Positions 43,384-51,835 of a stretch of DNA of 64,000 bases are shown in pieces. This DNA comes from Dyadobacter diqingensis (GTDB taxonomy: Bacteria > Bacteroidota > Bacteroidia > Cytophagales > Spirosomataceae): positions 1 through 64,000 of the forward strand of contig NZ_JAMXKF010000009.1 of assembly GCF_024220585.1 (NCBI RefSeq), given 5' to 3'. The first letter of the stretch is position 1. The number at the start of each line of letters is the position of its first letter. The notes under the pieces were generated by a model. That model worked only from the letters and a program-made list of their open reading frames with translations, made no database searches and was not told the DNA's origin. The position numbers were made by a program, and so were the translations under genes.

Positions 43384-44328
43384 ATGAAACTGAATTCCAT
43401 TTACGCCTTTGCACTTGTCGCGGCTATTTTGACGGGCTGCAATCAATCGAAAACCAATGAATCGGGGAAGGAAAGTGCGGATAAAAAACTTGTGATTGGT
43501 GCGACGATGCTGAGTATGCAAAATGAATTTGTTGTCAACGTCAGCGATCAAATGGAAGCGAAAGCGAAAGAGCTGGGCGTAGAGCTGATCACTGTGGATG
43601 CGGAAAGATCTGCGCTGAAACAGGTTGAGCAGGTGGAAAGTTTTATCGCTCAGGGTGTGGATGCTATTGTGATGAATCCTTGTGAAGTAGAGGCTAGTTC
43701 GCCGGCTGTAAAGCTTGCGATGGATGCTAAAATTCCGATCATTAATGTCAACTCGGAAACGAGCACGAAACCAACGGCATTTGTTGGATCTGACGATACC
43801 GAATCGGCGCGGATTGCGATGAAATATATTGTGGAAAAACTGGGAGGAAAGGGTAATGTGATTATGATGCATGGCTACATGGGTCAGGCGGCGCAGATTA
43901 AAAGAGACAAAGGTGCCAAAGAAATTTTAAAAGCAAATCCAGGTCTGACACTTCTGGCCGAACAATCAGGGGAGTGGGATAGGGCAAAAGCGATGTCCTT
44001 AACAGAAAACTGGATCCAGTCTTTCGGTCCCAAGATCAACGCCATTTTTGCACAAAATGATGAGATGGGGCTGGGTGTTGTAAAAGCGCTGGAAGCTGCC
44101 GGACTTAAAAATAAGATAATCGTTGTCAGTATCGATGCAATACCGGATGCATTGCAGGCAGTTAAAAAAGGGACTTTGGATGCGACAGTATATCAAAATG
44201 CAAAACAGCAGGGAGGTATGGCAATCGAAACAGCTATAAAAGCTGCAAAAGGGGCAGCCTTTGAAAAAGAAGTTTTGATTCCTTTTCAACTGGTTACCCA
44301 GAAGAATTTGGGTGAGTTTTTGAAATAG
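43384..44328 (+). CDS. Sugar ABC importer substrate-binding lipoprotein (RbsB-like)
   Basis: A 314-residue periplasmic-binding protein of the ribose/galactose type. The signal ends in the lipobox ILTGC (residues 15-19), so it should be anchored in a membrane. It has KKLVIGATMLSMQNEFVVNV at the start, QGVDAIVMNPCEVEASSPAV in the first lobe, INVNSETSTKPTAFVGSDD at the hinge and FAQNDEMGLGVVKALEAAG in the second lobe. Anchoring is usual in Gram-positives and unusual for a CUT2 system in Gram-negatives. The ligand is probably the substrate of the enzymes at 31.6 to 40.1 kb (inference). Confidence 0.9.
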   Translation: MKLNSIYAFALVAAILTGCNQSKTNESGKESADKKLVIGATMLSMQNEFVVNVSDQMEAKAKELGVELITVDAERSALKQVEQVESFIAQGVDAIVMNPCEVEASSPAVKLAMDAKIPIINVNSETSTKPTAFVGSDDTESARIAMKYIVEKLGGKGNVIMMHGYMGQAAQIKRDKGAKEILKANPGLTLLAEQSGEWDRAKAMSLTENWIQSFGPKINAIFAQNDEMGLGVVKALEAAGLKNKIIVVSIDAIPDALQAVKKGTLDATVYQNAKQQGGMAIETAIKAAKGAAFEKEVLIPFQLVTQKNLGEFLK

Positions 44329-44369
44329 AAATATAGAGTAAATAATACTGCACGACTTTTTTTGGTGTC

Positions 44370-44416
44370 AATTTTTGATTTGCGATTTGCGAATCGTAAA
44401 TTGCAAATCAAAAATT
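44370..44416. promoter_or_regulatory. Inverted repeat upstream of the HTH/nucleotidyltransferase module
   Basis: Perfect 14-bp arms AATTTTTGATTTGC (44370-44383) and GCAAATCAAAAATT (44403-44416) with a 19-base centre that contains GCGAATCG. It ends 7 bp before the ATG of the first gene. It could be an autoregulatory operator, or a terminator of the importer operon because T-rich DNA lies on both sides. Confidence 0.6.
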
Positions 44417-44423
44417 ACATGTT

Positions 44424-44978
44424 ATGAAAGATCATAAAGGGATGCGTCCGCAGGATATTGTTGTTCTCTTGGCTATAATATCTATTCAGAGAAAAGAATG
44501 GAATAGTGGAAATAATTTGAAATTCCTAAACTCAACACAGAATAAGGATCTTGCAGAGCTATTAAAAATTAGCACTGCTGAGATTTCTGCCTCTATCTAT
44601 AGATCATCTTTCTCAGGATTAATTGATGTGAATTTATCTAAACATGTATTTAGGCAATCATTGTTGGAATTTTTAAAATTTGGACTTAAATACGTTTTTC
44701 CGGTTCAACCAGGGTCTTTAGTGCGAGGAATTCCTACCGCACATTCCGCAGAACCGTTGAAAAGTAAACTCTCATTCCAGGAAGAAGTGGTTTGGGAACA
44801 TCCGGAGGGAAAAGTCCGTGGACAGGCGATAGTCCCACTTTATCATACAGTTCCGGTTGTAGCAGAGAAGAATGAATTATTTTATGAGTTGCTGGCTTTA
44901 ACCGATTCGTTGAGAATAGGAGGTGCCAGAGAAAAAGAATTGGCATGTATTGAATTAGAAAAAAGGTTTTTTCAATGA
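44424..44978 (+). CDS. Winged-helix-like protein paired with a nucleotidyltransferase
   Basis: A 184-residue protein. Residues about 7 to 65 look like a winged helix-turn-helix (MRPQDIVVLLAIIS, NKDLAELLKISTAEISASIY, FSGLIDV). A conserved-looking core follows: LLEFLKFGLKYVFPVQPGS then LVRGIPTAHSAEPL, and later VRGQAIVPLYHTVP. The C-terminus is helical (LYELLALTD-like, REKELACIELEKRF). It overlaps the next gene by 4 bases (ATGA), so the two are translationally coupled. By arrangement it may be the antitoxin and repressor of the module. I know no characterised member. Confidence 0.7.
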   Translation: MKDHKGMRPQDIVVLLAIISIQRKEWNSGNNLKFLNSTQNKDLAELLKISTAEISASIYRSSFSGLIDVNLSKHVFRQSLLEFLKFGLKYVFPVQPGSLVRGIPTAHSAEPLKSKLSFQEEVVWEHPEGKVRGQAIVPLYHTVPVVAEKNELFYELLALTDSLRIGGAREKELACIELEKRFFQ

Positions 44979-45685
44979 TTTATAACAGGCACGTATACAT
45001 TAAACGAATAAGAGAGGTTGCAGGGAAACTTGACTACTTATTGAAAGACGTTGTCTTCGTTGGTGGATCAGTGGTAGCTCTGTACGCTGATAAATCTGGT
45101 TCTGACGAAGTGAGGCCCACCGACGACATCGATATTGTCGTTGCGATTTCTACCCGAGTTGAATTTGCAGTCTTTGAGGAGAAATTACGTCAATTAGGTT
45201 TTAGAAATGTAACAGACGCAAAGTTTATTGGGCGCTATAAAATCGATGATCTGATTGTAGATGTTATGCCGACCAATGAAAGTGTTTTAGGTTTTCACAA
45301 CAGATGGTATGAACAAGGGATGAAGGAAAGTTTCCTTTATGAACTTGACTACGAAATCTCAATACGACTTATGCCATTTCATTATTTTATTGCCTCTAAA
45401 ATAGAAGCGCATAACAATCGAAATTCAGGTGATTTTCGAACCAGTAAAGATTTTGAAGATATAGTTTATTCATTCGATAATCGTCAGAATCCGTTAGAGG
45501 ATCTAAAAAAAGCAAATGGAGAAGTAGAAAAATATTTAAAAACCCAAATGGCTGATTTTTTAGAAAATATTAATTTCTATGAAGGTGTATATAGTCACCT
45601 TAGCACTGGTTCTAAGCCTGCACGAACCGATAACATAAGGAATGTATGGCTTGCCTTTATTTATAATGTATTCCCACAATATTGA
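44975..45685 (+). CDS. AbiEii-like nucleotidyltransferase
   Basis: A 236-residue protein of the nucleotidyltransferase superfamily. VFVGGSVVALYADKSG (residues 27-42, the GS motif) followed by PTDDIDIVVAI (the DxD metal site) is the polymerase-beta-like active site. IDDLIVDVMP adds the third Asp, and FIASKIEAHNNRNSGDFRTS resembles the AbiEii/AbiGii block. AbiEii-type toxins add nucleotides to tRNA or other targets, while the antitoxin is a DNA-binding protein encoded upstream; the arrangement here matches. The catalytic residues appear intact. Confidence 0.8.
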   Translation: MIYNRHVYIKRIREVAGKLDYLLKDVVFVGGSVVALYADKSGSDEVRPTDDIDIVVAISTRVEFAVFEEKLRQLGFRNVTDAKFIGRYKIDDLIVDVMPTNESVLGFHNRWYEQGMKESFLYELDYEISIRLMPFHYFIASKIEAHNNRNSGDFRTSKDFEDIVYSFDNRQNPLEDLKKANGEVEKYLKTQMADFLENINFYEGVYSHLSTGSKPARTDNIRNVWLAFIYNVFPQY

Positions 45686-45707
45686 ATAAAACTTAACCCA
45701 ACACCTT

Positions 45708-46640
45708 ATGAAAACACTATCCGTACTTATCTGTTTTCTGTTTTCCATGACTGTGACGCAGGCACAGAAAGATGTTTATCTTTTTTCTTACTTCGTCGAC
45801 AATGGTCAGGATGGACTGCATTTTGCGTATAGCCGCGACGGACTGAAATGGGAAGCCTTAAAAAATGAAAAGTCGTTTTTGACGCCGACGGTCGGGAAGG
45901 ATAAACTGATGCGTGATCCTTGTATCATCAAAGGAGCCGATGGTTTGTTTCATATGGTTTTTACCACGGGCTGGCATGACAGGATCATCGGTTACAGCAG
46001 TTCAAAGGATCTTATCCATTGGTCTGAGCAAAAGGCGATTCCGGTGATGGAACATGAACCGGCCGCGAAAAACAGCTGGGCGCCGGAAGTTTTTTACGAT
46101 GATCAAAAAAAGAATTATATCATCTACTGGGCCACGACAATTCCTGGCCGTCATACCGATGTGGCTGATTCCGAAAGTGAAAAAGGATTAAATCACAGGA
46201 TTTATGCCGTTACAACACCTGACTTTAAGACGTTCAGTGAGACAAAAATGTTTTATAACCCGAATTTTAGTGTGATTGATGCGACGATTTTAAAGAGAAA
46301 CGGGCTTTATTACATGTTTGTCAAAAATGAAAATCCGAAACCGGCTGAAAAAAATATCCGGGTAGTGGAATCGAAACAGGCCTTTGGGCCCTATCCATTG
46401 AAAACTTCGCCGCCCATTACAGGTAATTACTGGGCGGAAGGCCCCACCGCCGTTTCGATCGGTGACTACACATACGTATATTTTGACAAGTACATCGACC
46501 ATAAATACGGGGCTGTAAGATCAAAGGATATGAAGCGTTGGGAAGATGTTTCGGATCAGGTGCATTTTCCCAAAGGAATCCGTCATGGGACTGTTTTTAA
46601 GGTGTCGGAAGCGGTGTTCAAAGGTTTGGGAAAGATGTAA
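45708..46640 (+). CDS. Secreted GH43-like beta-propeller glycosidase
   Basis: A 310-residue protein with a signal peptide (residues 1 to 19, ending TQAQ). It has the five-bladed propeller repeats of GH43-like enzymes: LHFAYSRDGLKWEAL, MRDPCIIKGADGLFHMVFTT, GYSSSKDLIHWSEQ, NSWAPEVFYDDQKKNYIIYW and YWAEGPTAVSIGD. Likely acids are the Asp of RDP, the Glu of APEVF and the Glu of EGPT. It probably trims arabinose or xylose side chains; the subfamily is not certain. It begins 22 bp after the nucleotidyltransferase gene. Confidence 0.8.
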   Translation: MKTLSVLICFLFSMTVTQAQKDVYLFSYFVDNGQDGLHFAYSRDGLKWEALKNEKSFLTPTVGKDKLMRDPCIIKGADGLFHMVFTTGWHDRIIGYSSSKDLIHWSEQKAIPVMEHEPAAKNSWAPEVFYDDQKKNYIIYWATTIPGRHTDVADSESEKGLNHRIYAVTTPDFKTFSETKMFYNPNFSVIDATILKRNGLYYMFVKNENPKPAEKNIRVVESKQAFGPYPLKTSPPITGNYWAEGPTAVSIGDYTYVYFDKYIDHKYGAVRSKDMKRWEDVSDQVHFPKGIRHGTVFKVSEAVFKGLGKM

Positions 46641-46770
46641 TAAATGAAATTTTTATTACTATATATTAAATCAACATATTTTGTAGTTTAATAGATATCT
46701 GAACCTCAGGAATTAAACCTTTCTACTGAGACGTTGTCAGATATATCGTAAACTAAAATTTATCAACAGT

Positions 46771-47343
46771 ATGAAAAGTATAGTGAAAGTGACAAAATCC
46801 ATCGCAATGATGGTTGTGGCGGGAATAATGATGGTTGCATGTAGCCAGGCACTTCAGACAAGTTACGATTATGATTCTTCTGTAAATCTTAAACAATTTA
46901 AAACTTTCAACGTAGAACCGGAACGCAACAACGAACAGGATCCATTGCTTGGAAGCGAGCTTAATAAAAGAAGATTAAAAGATGCAGTCGTGGAAGTGAT
47001 GCAGGCTAAAGGCTATAAATTGGATAACAATCCTGAAATCGTAGTGCGTTTTATGACGGATGTTAAAGATCGTCAGCAGGTACGTTCCAATAACATGTAC
47101 TCGCCTTATATGTGGTGGTATGGTGGTGGAAATAACATTTCTACATACAATTATCAGGAAAGTCGTTTTATCCTGAATATCTATCAGCGAAACAGCGACA
47201 AGATGATCTGGCAGGGCTGGGCTTCGGGAAAAGTGAAAGCGCCGACCAAAAAAGACGACCGTGAAACGATGGTTAAAAATACAATGGCGGATATTTTGAG
47301 AACTTTCCCGCAGGCAACTTTGGATACTTATAGTTCGAAATAA
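46771..47343 (+). CDS. DUF4136 lipoprotein
   Basis: A 190-residue lipoprotein with a signal ending in MVACS (lipobox VAC, Cys near 24). The mature domain is DUF4136: YDYDSSVNLKQFKTFNVEP, KRRLKDAVVEVMQAKGYKL, DNNPEIVVRFMTDVKDRQQ, YQESRFILNIYQRNSDKMIW, GWASGKV. The family is found in envelope lipoproteins of Bacteroidota and Proteobacteria and has no assigned activity. A shared bidirectional terminator separates it from the convergent RND gene. Confidence 0.88.
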   Translation: MKSIVKVTKSIAMMVVAGIMMVACSQALQTSYDYDSSVNLKQFKTFNVEPERNNEQDPLLGSELNKRRLKDAVVEVMQAKGYKLDNNPEIVVRFMTDVKDRQQVRSNNMYSPYMWWYGGGNNISTYNYQESRFILNIYQRNSDKMIWQGWASGKVKAPTKKDDRETMVKNTMADILRTFPQATLDTYSSK

Positions 47344-47348
47344 AATCC

Positions 47349-47405
47349 TTTTCAAACAGAAAGCGGCCCGAAACATATTGTTTCCGGCCGCTTTCTGTTT
47401 GAAAA
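47349..47405. terminator. Bidirectional terminator, 20-bp arms
   Basis: TTTTCAAACAGAAAGCGGCC (47349-47368) pairs with GGCCGCTTTCTGTTTGAAAA (47386-47405). It is flanked by convergent stops at 47343 and 47416 and has T tracts on both strands. Confidence 0.93.
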
Positions 47406-47415
47406 ATGCTCAAAA

Positions 47416-50400
47416 TTAATTCACCTTGGCTGTCATTTTGGGAGTGCCTTCAAGTGCCTGACCGTTTCTGAATTCCTCGGACGCTTTTTTCACAATCGGA
47501 TCTCCTTCATGCAGATCACCAAAAACTTCAACCAGCGTGTCAACGACGGTTCCTCTTTTTACGGTTACCCATTCTGCCTTATTATCTTTCTGGCGGATTA
47601 CGAAAACCTGCTCACTCGAACTGACAACCGAGGTTGTAGGTACAAATAATGTTTTCGAAGTCCGCTCGGTGTTCAACTGAACCTGCGCATACATCCCGGC
47701 TTTCAGATCGCGGGTGCTGTTATCCACATCAAATTCCGTCATCATGGAGCGGTTTGCTTCCGACAAACTTCTTGAACTTCTCGCGTAAGTAGCCTTGTAT
47801 TGTTTTTCTGGACTTGCCGTCACGGTAAATGTTACCGAACCTTTGTCGGGAATAGCGCCCGTAAGGTTTTCCGGAATCGCCAGCGTGAGACGTAGCTTGG
47901 TATTATCTTCCAAAATGAATAACGGCTTCGAGCTGCTTTCTCCTGGTCCAACCAGCGCCCCGGGACTGATATTTCTTTCCGTAATAATGCCGTTAAATGG
48001 TGCCGTAATGGTCAGATATCTCGCCAGCTCTGACTTCGATTCCATGTGTGAGCGAGCAGCCTGCACATTTCCTCGGGCAACGGCGGTTGCGGAACTGTCC
48101 GTCAAAACCCGTGCATGGGCAATATCCAGTTCGTTGAGGGATACGGCACCTTTGGTTTTATTTGTGCGAAGCAAACGGTTGTAAGTATTGCCGCTGATCT
48201 GGTATTTCGTTGTAATTTCGCTCAACGTGGCTTCCGCCGCAATAAGCTGTGCCTTGGCCTGGCTCAGTTCCGATAAAACTTCCGGTGCTTCCAACACGGC
48301 CAGTACCTGTCCTTTTTTCACAGCCGAACCACGGTCAACTTGTACCGTCTTTACAAAACCCTTTACTTTCGGATGGATATTCACTTTATTCCAGGGCATC
48401 AGTTCGCCGGGTAAAGCCATTTTTTTCGAAGGTTGCAGGCTTTGTACATACGTCAGCTCTGTCGTTTGCGTTTCAACTGGTTTCTCTTCTGATTTTTTTT
48501 CAGTTTCGGCAGCCGAATTACAGGAAACAAACGCGGCGGAGGCCACAACAAGTATGATTAATGATTTGATCGTATTCATGGATAAGGACGGTTGAAGGTT
48601 TTTACGGAAGAAATTACTTTCAGGATCTTCTGGATCCAGGGAGACGGAATTTACGCTGGCTTTTCTTTGTACCAGGGTAAATACTGCCGGCAGGATAAGT
48701 AGTGAAGCAAGCGTAGAGGCGATGAGTCCACCGATAACGGCCTGGCCCAGCGGTGCGATCTGGTCACCGCCTTCTCCAAGTCCTGAGGCCATCGGAACCA
48801 TCCCGGCGATCATCGCGATACTGGTCATAAGAATAGGGCGGATCCGGCTTCCTGCGGCAAGTGTCACGGCTTTGCCTGCATCGCCCAGTTCAAGCCGGAG
48901 ATTTTCTGCGTTGGTTACCATTAAAATGGCATTCGCAACGGATACCCCGACAGACATGATCAGACCCATATAGGATTGCAGATTCAAGGTTGCGCCGGTG
49001 ATCAGGAGCAAGCCGATGGAACCCACCACCACCGCAGGGATTGTAGAAAGTACGACGAGCGAAAGTTTGAAAGACTGGTACGTTGCAGCCAGAAGAAGGA
49101 ACATGATAACAACCGCGATCATTAACCCGGTTTGTAAACTCGACAGTGTTTCTGTCAGCAAATTCGACTGGCCCTTCAATTCAACCAATACCCCGCGCGG
49201 AGGATCTCCTGCGTCCTTGATGGCCTTTGTAACAGCTTTTGTAGCCGTACCCAGATCTATTTTCTGAAGGTTGGCGGTTATCGTTACCAGACGGTTCGGC
49301 CCGGCGCGGTCGTATTCTCCCGGTGTTGTTTTCTCAGCAAAAGTGGCGACGTCGGCCAGCAGCGGATTACTCACTCCGGTTTTTAAAGGTATGGTTCCGA
49401 TATCCTCAACCGAAGTCATCTGGTATTCCGGAATCTGCACCTGCACCTGATAGGCTAGCCCTTTGGCATCGTCGAGCCATAGGTTTTTATCCGTAAAACG
49501 GCTGGATGATGTGGCCGCAACCATGGATCTGGCCACCTGCGTAGAGGTTATGCCCAGCTGTCCGGCTCTTTCGCGGTCAATGGTAACGTCCAGGATCGGA
49601 TATTCCAGCGGCTGCGCAATCTGAATGTCACGCAGGAATGAAATGTGTTTCATTTCAGCCTGAATTTTCTTGGCAAACCGTCCGGCTTCTTCCACATTTT
49701 TTGCCGCAACACTTACTTCAATAGGCGTGGAGGATCCCTGGCTCATGATCTTATCGACAAGCTCAATCGGCTCGAATGAAATTTTTAACTTAGGCAGCTC
49801 TTTCCCGATTCTTTCCCTTAAGCGTTCTTTGAGTGCGTCCATCCGGACCGGAAAATCCTCATGCAGGGAAACCTGCAACACAGCTTCATGCGGACCGCTA
49901 TTGAAAACAAAGATATTCGAAGTACCATAACTTGAAGGCACAGTTCCGACATAAGCCGAAGATATTTCGACATGTTCTTTACCAACCTCCGATTTTATCA
50001 AATCAAGGACTTTTAGCGTTGCTTCTTCCGTACGTTCCACCCGCGTTCCATCTGCAATTCTCAGACGCATCTGGAATTGATGACTGTTCGCTTTGGGAAG
50101 AATATCAGTCCCGATCAGTAAAAAACCTCCGATAATTAACACCACAGCACCAACCAGATACACGGGCACGACCAGCTTTCCTTTTGACATAATACCCGAA
50201 AGCAGGCTCAGATATTTCAGTTTGAATTTCTCAAAACCGGTTGGAGGAAGAGATGGATGTTCGCCTTCTTCAATCACGTCGTGAATTTCGCGTGCATCCA
50301 AAGCCAGTGTGGGTGCTTCATGTTTCGGGTGATCCTTTAACAGCCAGTTAGCCAAAACCGGAACCAGCGTCTGCGAAAGTAAAAAAGAAGCGATCATGGC

Positions 50401-51807
50401 AAAACCTACCGCGAGAGAAAGTGGTAAAAACATTCCTCTCGGGATACCACTCATGACAAACGAAGGAGCAAATACTGCCAGAATAGCCAGCAGGATAAGG
50501 AATTCCGGGAAGGCAATTTCCTTACAGGCATCCCAAATCGCCTGTTCTTTCGGTTTTCCCATTTCCTGATGCTGGTGAATATTTTCAATGGTAACCGTGG
50601 CCTGATCCACCAGAACCCCGATGGCCAGCGCCAGACCACTTAACGTCATAATATTGATTGTCTGTCCGAAAAGGTTCATCAGAATCACCGCGGAAAGAAT
50701 GGAGATTGGAATTGTCACGACCACAATAATCACGCTCCGCCAGTCTCTCAGGAAGAGCAAAACCATCAAACCCGTCAGCAAAGCACCCAGAATACCTTCC
50801 GTTATCAAACTTTTCAAAGAGTTGGTCACGTAAACCGACTGGTCAAATTCGTAGGAAATTTTCACGTCTTCCGGAACGGCATTTCTCAGCTGAGGAAGCG
50901 CTGCACGGATATTATTCACAACATCGAGCGTCGATGCATCCGATTTTTTTACTACGGGAATGTACACAGCGCGGCGTCCGTTGATCAACGCATAACTTAC
51001 GGTCACGTCCGCACCATCTTCGACAGTGCCCACATCACGCACAAAAACGGTCGGACCCGCTCCAACACGGATCGGGATGTTCAGGAAATCTTCCGGTTTT
51101 TTGATCAATGAATTAACCGGCGTCATGAGTGTTTTGTCACCCATCCGGATGTTCCCCGCCGGTGAAGGCTGGTTATTGGTTACAATGGATTTGATGATTT
51201 CTTCCGGTGTCAAATGATAACTTCTGATTCTTTCCGGATCGACGCGTATGACGATCGTACGCTGGTTTCCACCGAAAGGCGGAGGACTCGACACACCTTC
51301 GATTCTTGAAAACATGGGACGTACACGGGAGGATGCAAAATCCTGGATTTCGTTCAGCGATCTAGACTTACTTTCAAAAACCATTTGTCCGATAGGCACC
51401 GAACTGGCATCAAAGCGAACGACCTGAGGGGGTACGGTACCCTCAGGCATATACGCTTTGGCCCTGGACACGTTATTGGCGACTTCGGCAGCGGCCTGAG
51501 CCATATCGGTTCCGGGGTAAAATGAAAGTTTGATCAGTGAAAGTCCCTGGATCGTTTTGACATCTACATCGCGGATACCGGAAACGTACAGAAAGTGATC
51601 CTGATAACGGGTCGCGATGAAACCGTCCATCTGGTCGGGAGCCATACCACCATAGGGCTGGACCACGTAAATCGTAGGCAAATCCAGGTTCGGGAAAATA
51701 TCCACAGGAATACTCCTGATAGACAGAATGGAAAAAAACAGGATGCCAATCACAACCACCACGATGGAAATGGGTTGTCTTAAGGCTGTTCGAATGAGTT
51801 GAGACAT
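47416..51807 (-). CDS. RND efflux permease fused in frame to its membrane-fusion adaptor
   Basis: One open frame of 1,463 residues. Residues 1 to 1076 are a HAE1-type RND permease (RSIPVDIFPNLDLPTIYV, GLALAIGVLVDQATVTIEN, SYMGLIMSVGVSVANAILMV). Residue 1077 is a Met (ATG 48579) that starts a normal lipoprotein adaptor of 387 residues: signal MNTIKSLIILVVASAAFVSC, then the biotinyl-like hairpin VQVDRGSAVKKGQVLAV and the TITAPFNGIITERNISPGA barrel. No stop lies between the two parts. The adaptor may be translated separately from 48579, or cleaved by signal peptidase II. In the permease, AcrB Asp408 and Lys940 appear to be replaced (Q402 and A958). TolC precedes it. Confidence 0.88.
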   Translation of the reverse strand: MSQLIRTALRQPISIVVVVIGILFFSILSIRSIPVDIFPNLDLPTIYVVQPYGGMAPDQMDGFIATRYQDHFLYVSGIRDVDVKTIQGLSLIKLSFYPGTDMAQAAAEVANNVSRAKAYMPEGTVPPQVVRFDASSVPIGQMVFESKSRSLNEIQDFASSRVRPMFSRIEGVSSPPPFGGNQRTIVIRVDPERIRSYHLTPEEIIKSIVTNNQPSPAGNIRMGDKTLMTPVNSLIKKPEDFLNIPIRVGAGPTVFVRDVGTVEDGADVTVSYALINGRRAVYIPVVKKSDASTLDVVNNIRAALPQLRNAVPEDVKISYEFDQSVYVTNSLKSLITEGILGALLTGLMVLLFLRDWRSVIIVVVTIPISILSAVILMNLFGQTINIMTLSGLALAIGVLVDQATVTIENIHQHQEMGKPKEQAIWDACKEIAFPEFLILLAILAVFAPSFVMSGIPRGMFLPLSLAVGFAMIASFLLSQTLVPVLANWLLKDHPKHEAPTLALDAREIHDVIEEGEHPSLPPTGFEKFKLKYLSLLSGIMSKGKLVVPVYLVGAVVLIIGGFLLIGTDILPKANSHQFQMRLRIADGTRVERTEEATLKVLDLIKSEVGKEHVEISSAYVGTVPSSYGTSNIFVFNSGPHEAVLQVSLHEDFPVRMDALKERLRERIGKELPKLKISFEPIELVDKIMSQGSSTPIEVSVAAKNVEEAGRFAKKIQAEMKHISFLRDIQIAQPLEYPILDVTIDRERAGQLGITSTQVARSMVAATSSSRFTDKNLWLDDAKGLAYQVQVQIPEYQMTSVEDIGTIPLKTGVSNPLLADVATFAEKTTPGEYDRAGPNRLVTITANLQKIDLGTATKAVTKAIKDAGDPPRGVLVELKGQSNLLTETLSSLQTGLMIAVVIMFLLLAATYQSFKLSLVVLSTIPAVVVGSIGLLLITGATLNLQSYMGLIMSVGVSVANAILMVTNAENLRLELGDAGKAVTLAAGSRIRPILMTSIAMIAGMVPMASGLGEGGDQIAPLGQAVIGGLIASTLASLLILPAVFTLVQRKASVNSVSLDPEDPESNFFRKNLQPSLSMNTIKSLIILVVASAAFVSCNSAAETEKKSEEKPVETQTTELTYVQSLQPSKKMALPGELMPWNKVNIHPKVKGFVKTVQVDRGSAVKKGQVLAVLEAPEVLSELSQAKAQLIAAEATLSEITTKYQISGNTYNRLLRTNKTKGAVSLNELDIAHARVLTDSSATAVARGNVQAARSHMESKSELARYLTITAPFNGIITERNISPGALVGPGESSSKPLFILEDNTKLRLTLAIPENLTGAIPDKGSVTFTVTASPEKQYKATYARSSRSLSEANRSMMTEFDVDNSTRDLKAGMYAQVQLNTERTSKTLFVPTTSVVSSSEQVFVIRQKDNKAEWVTVKRGTVVDTLVEVFGDLHEGDPIVKKASEEFRNGQALEGTPKMTAKVN

Positions 51808-51835
51808 AAGCTTTAATCTTGATGAAAAGGGGCGG

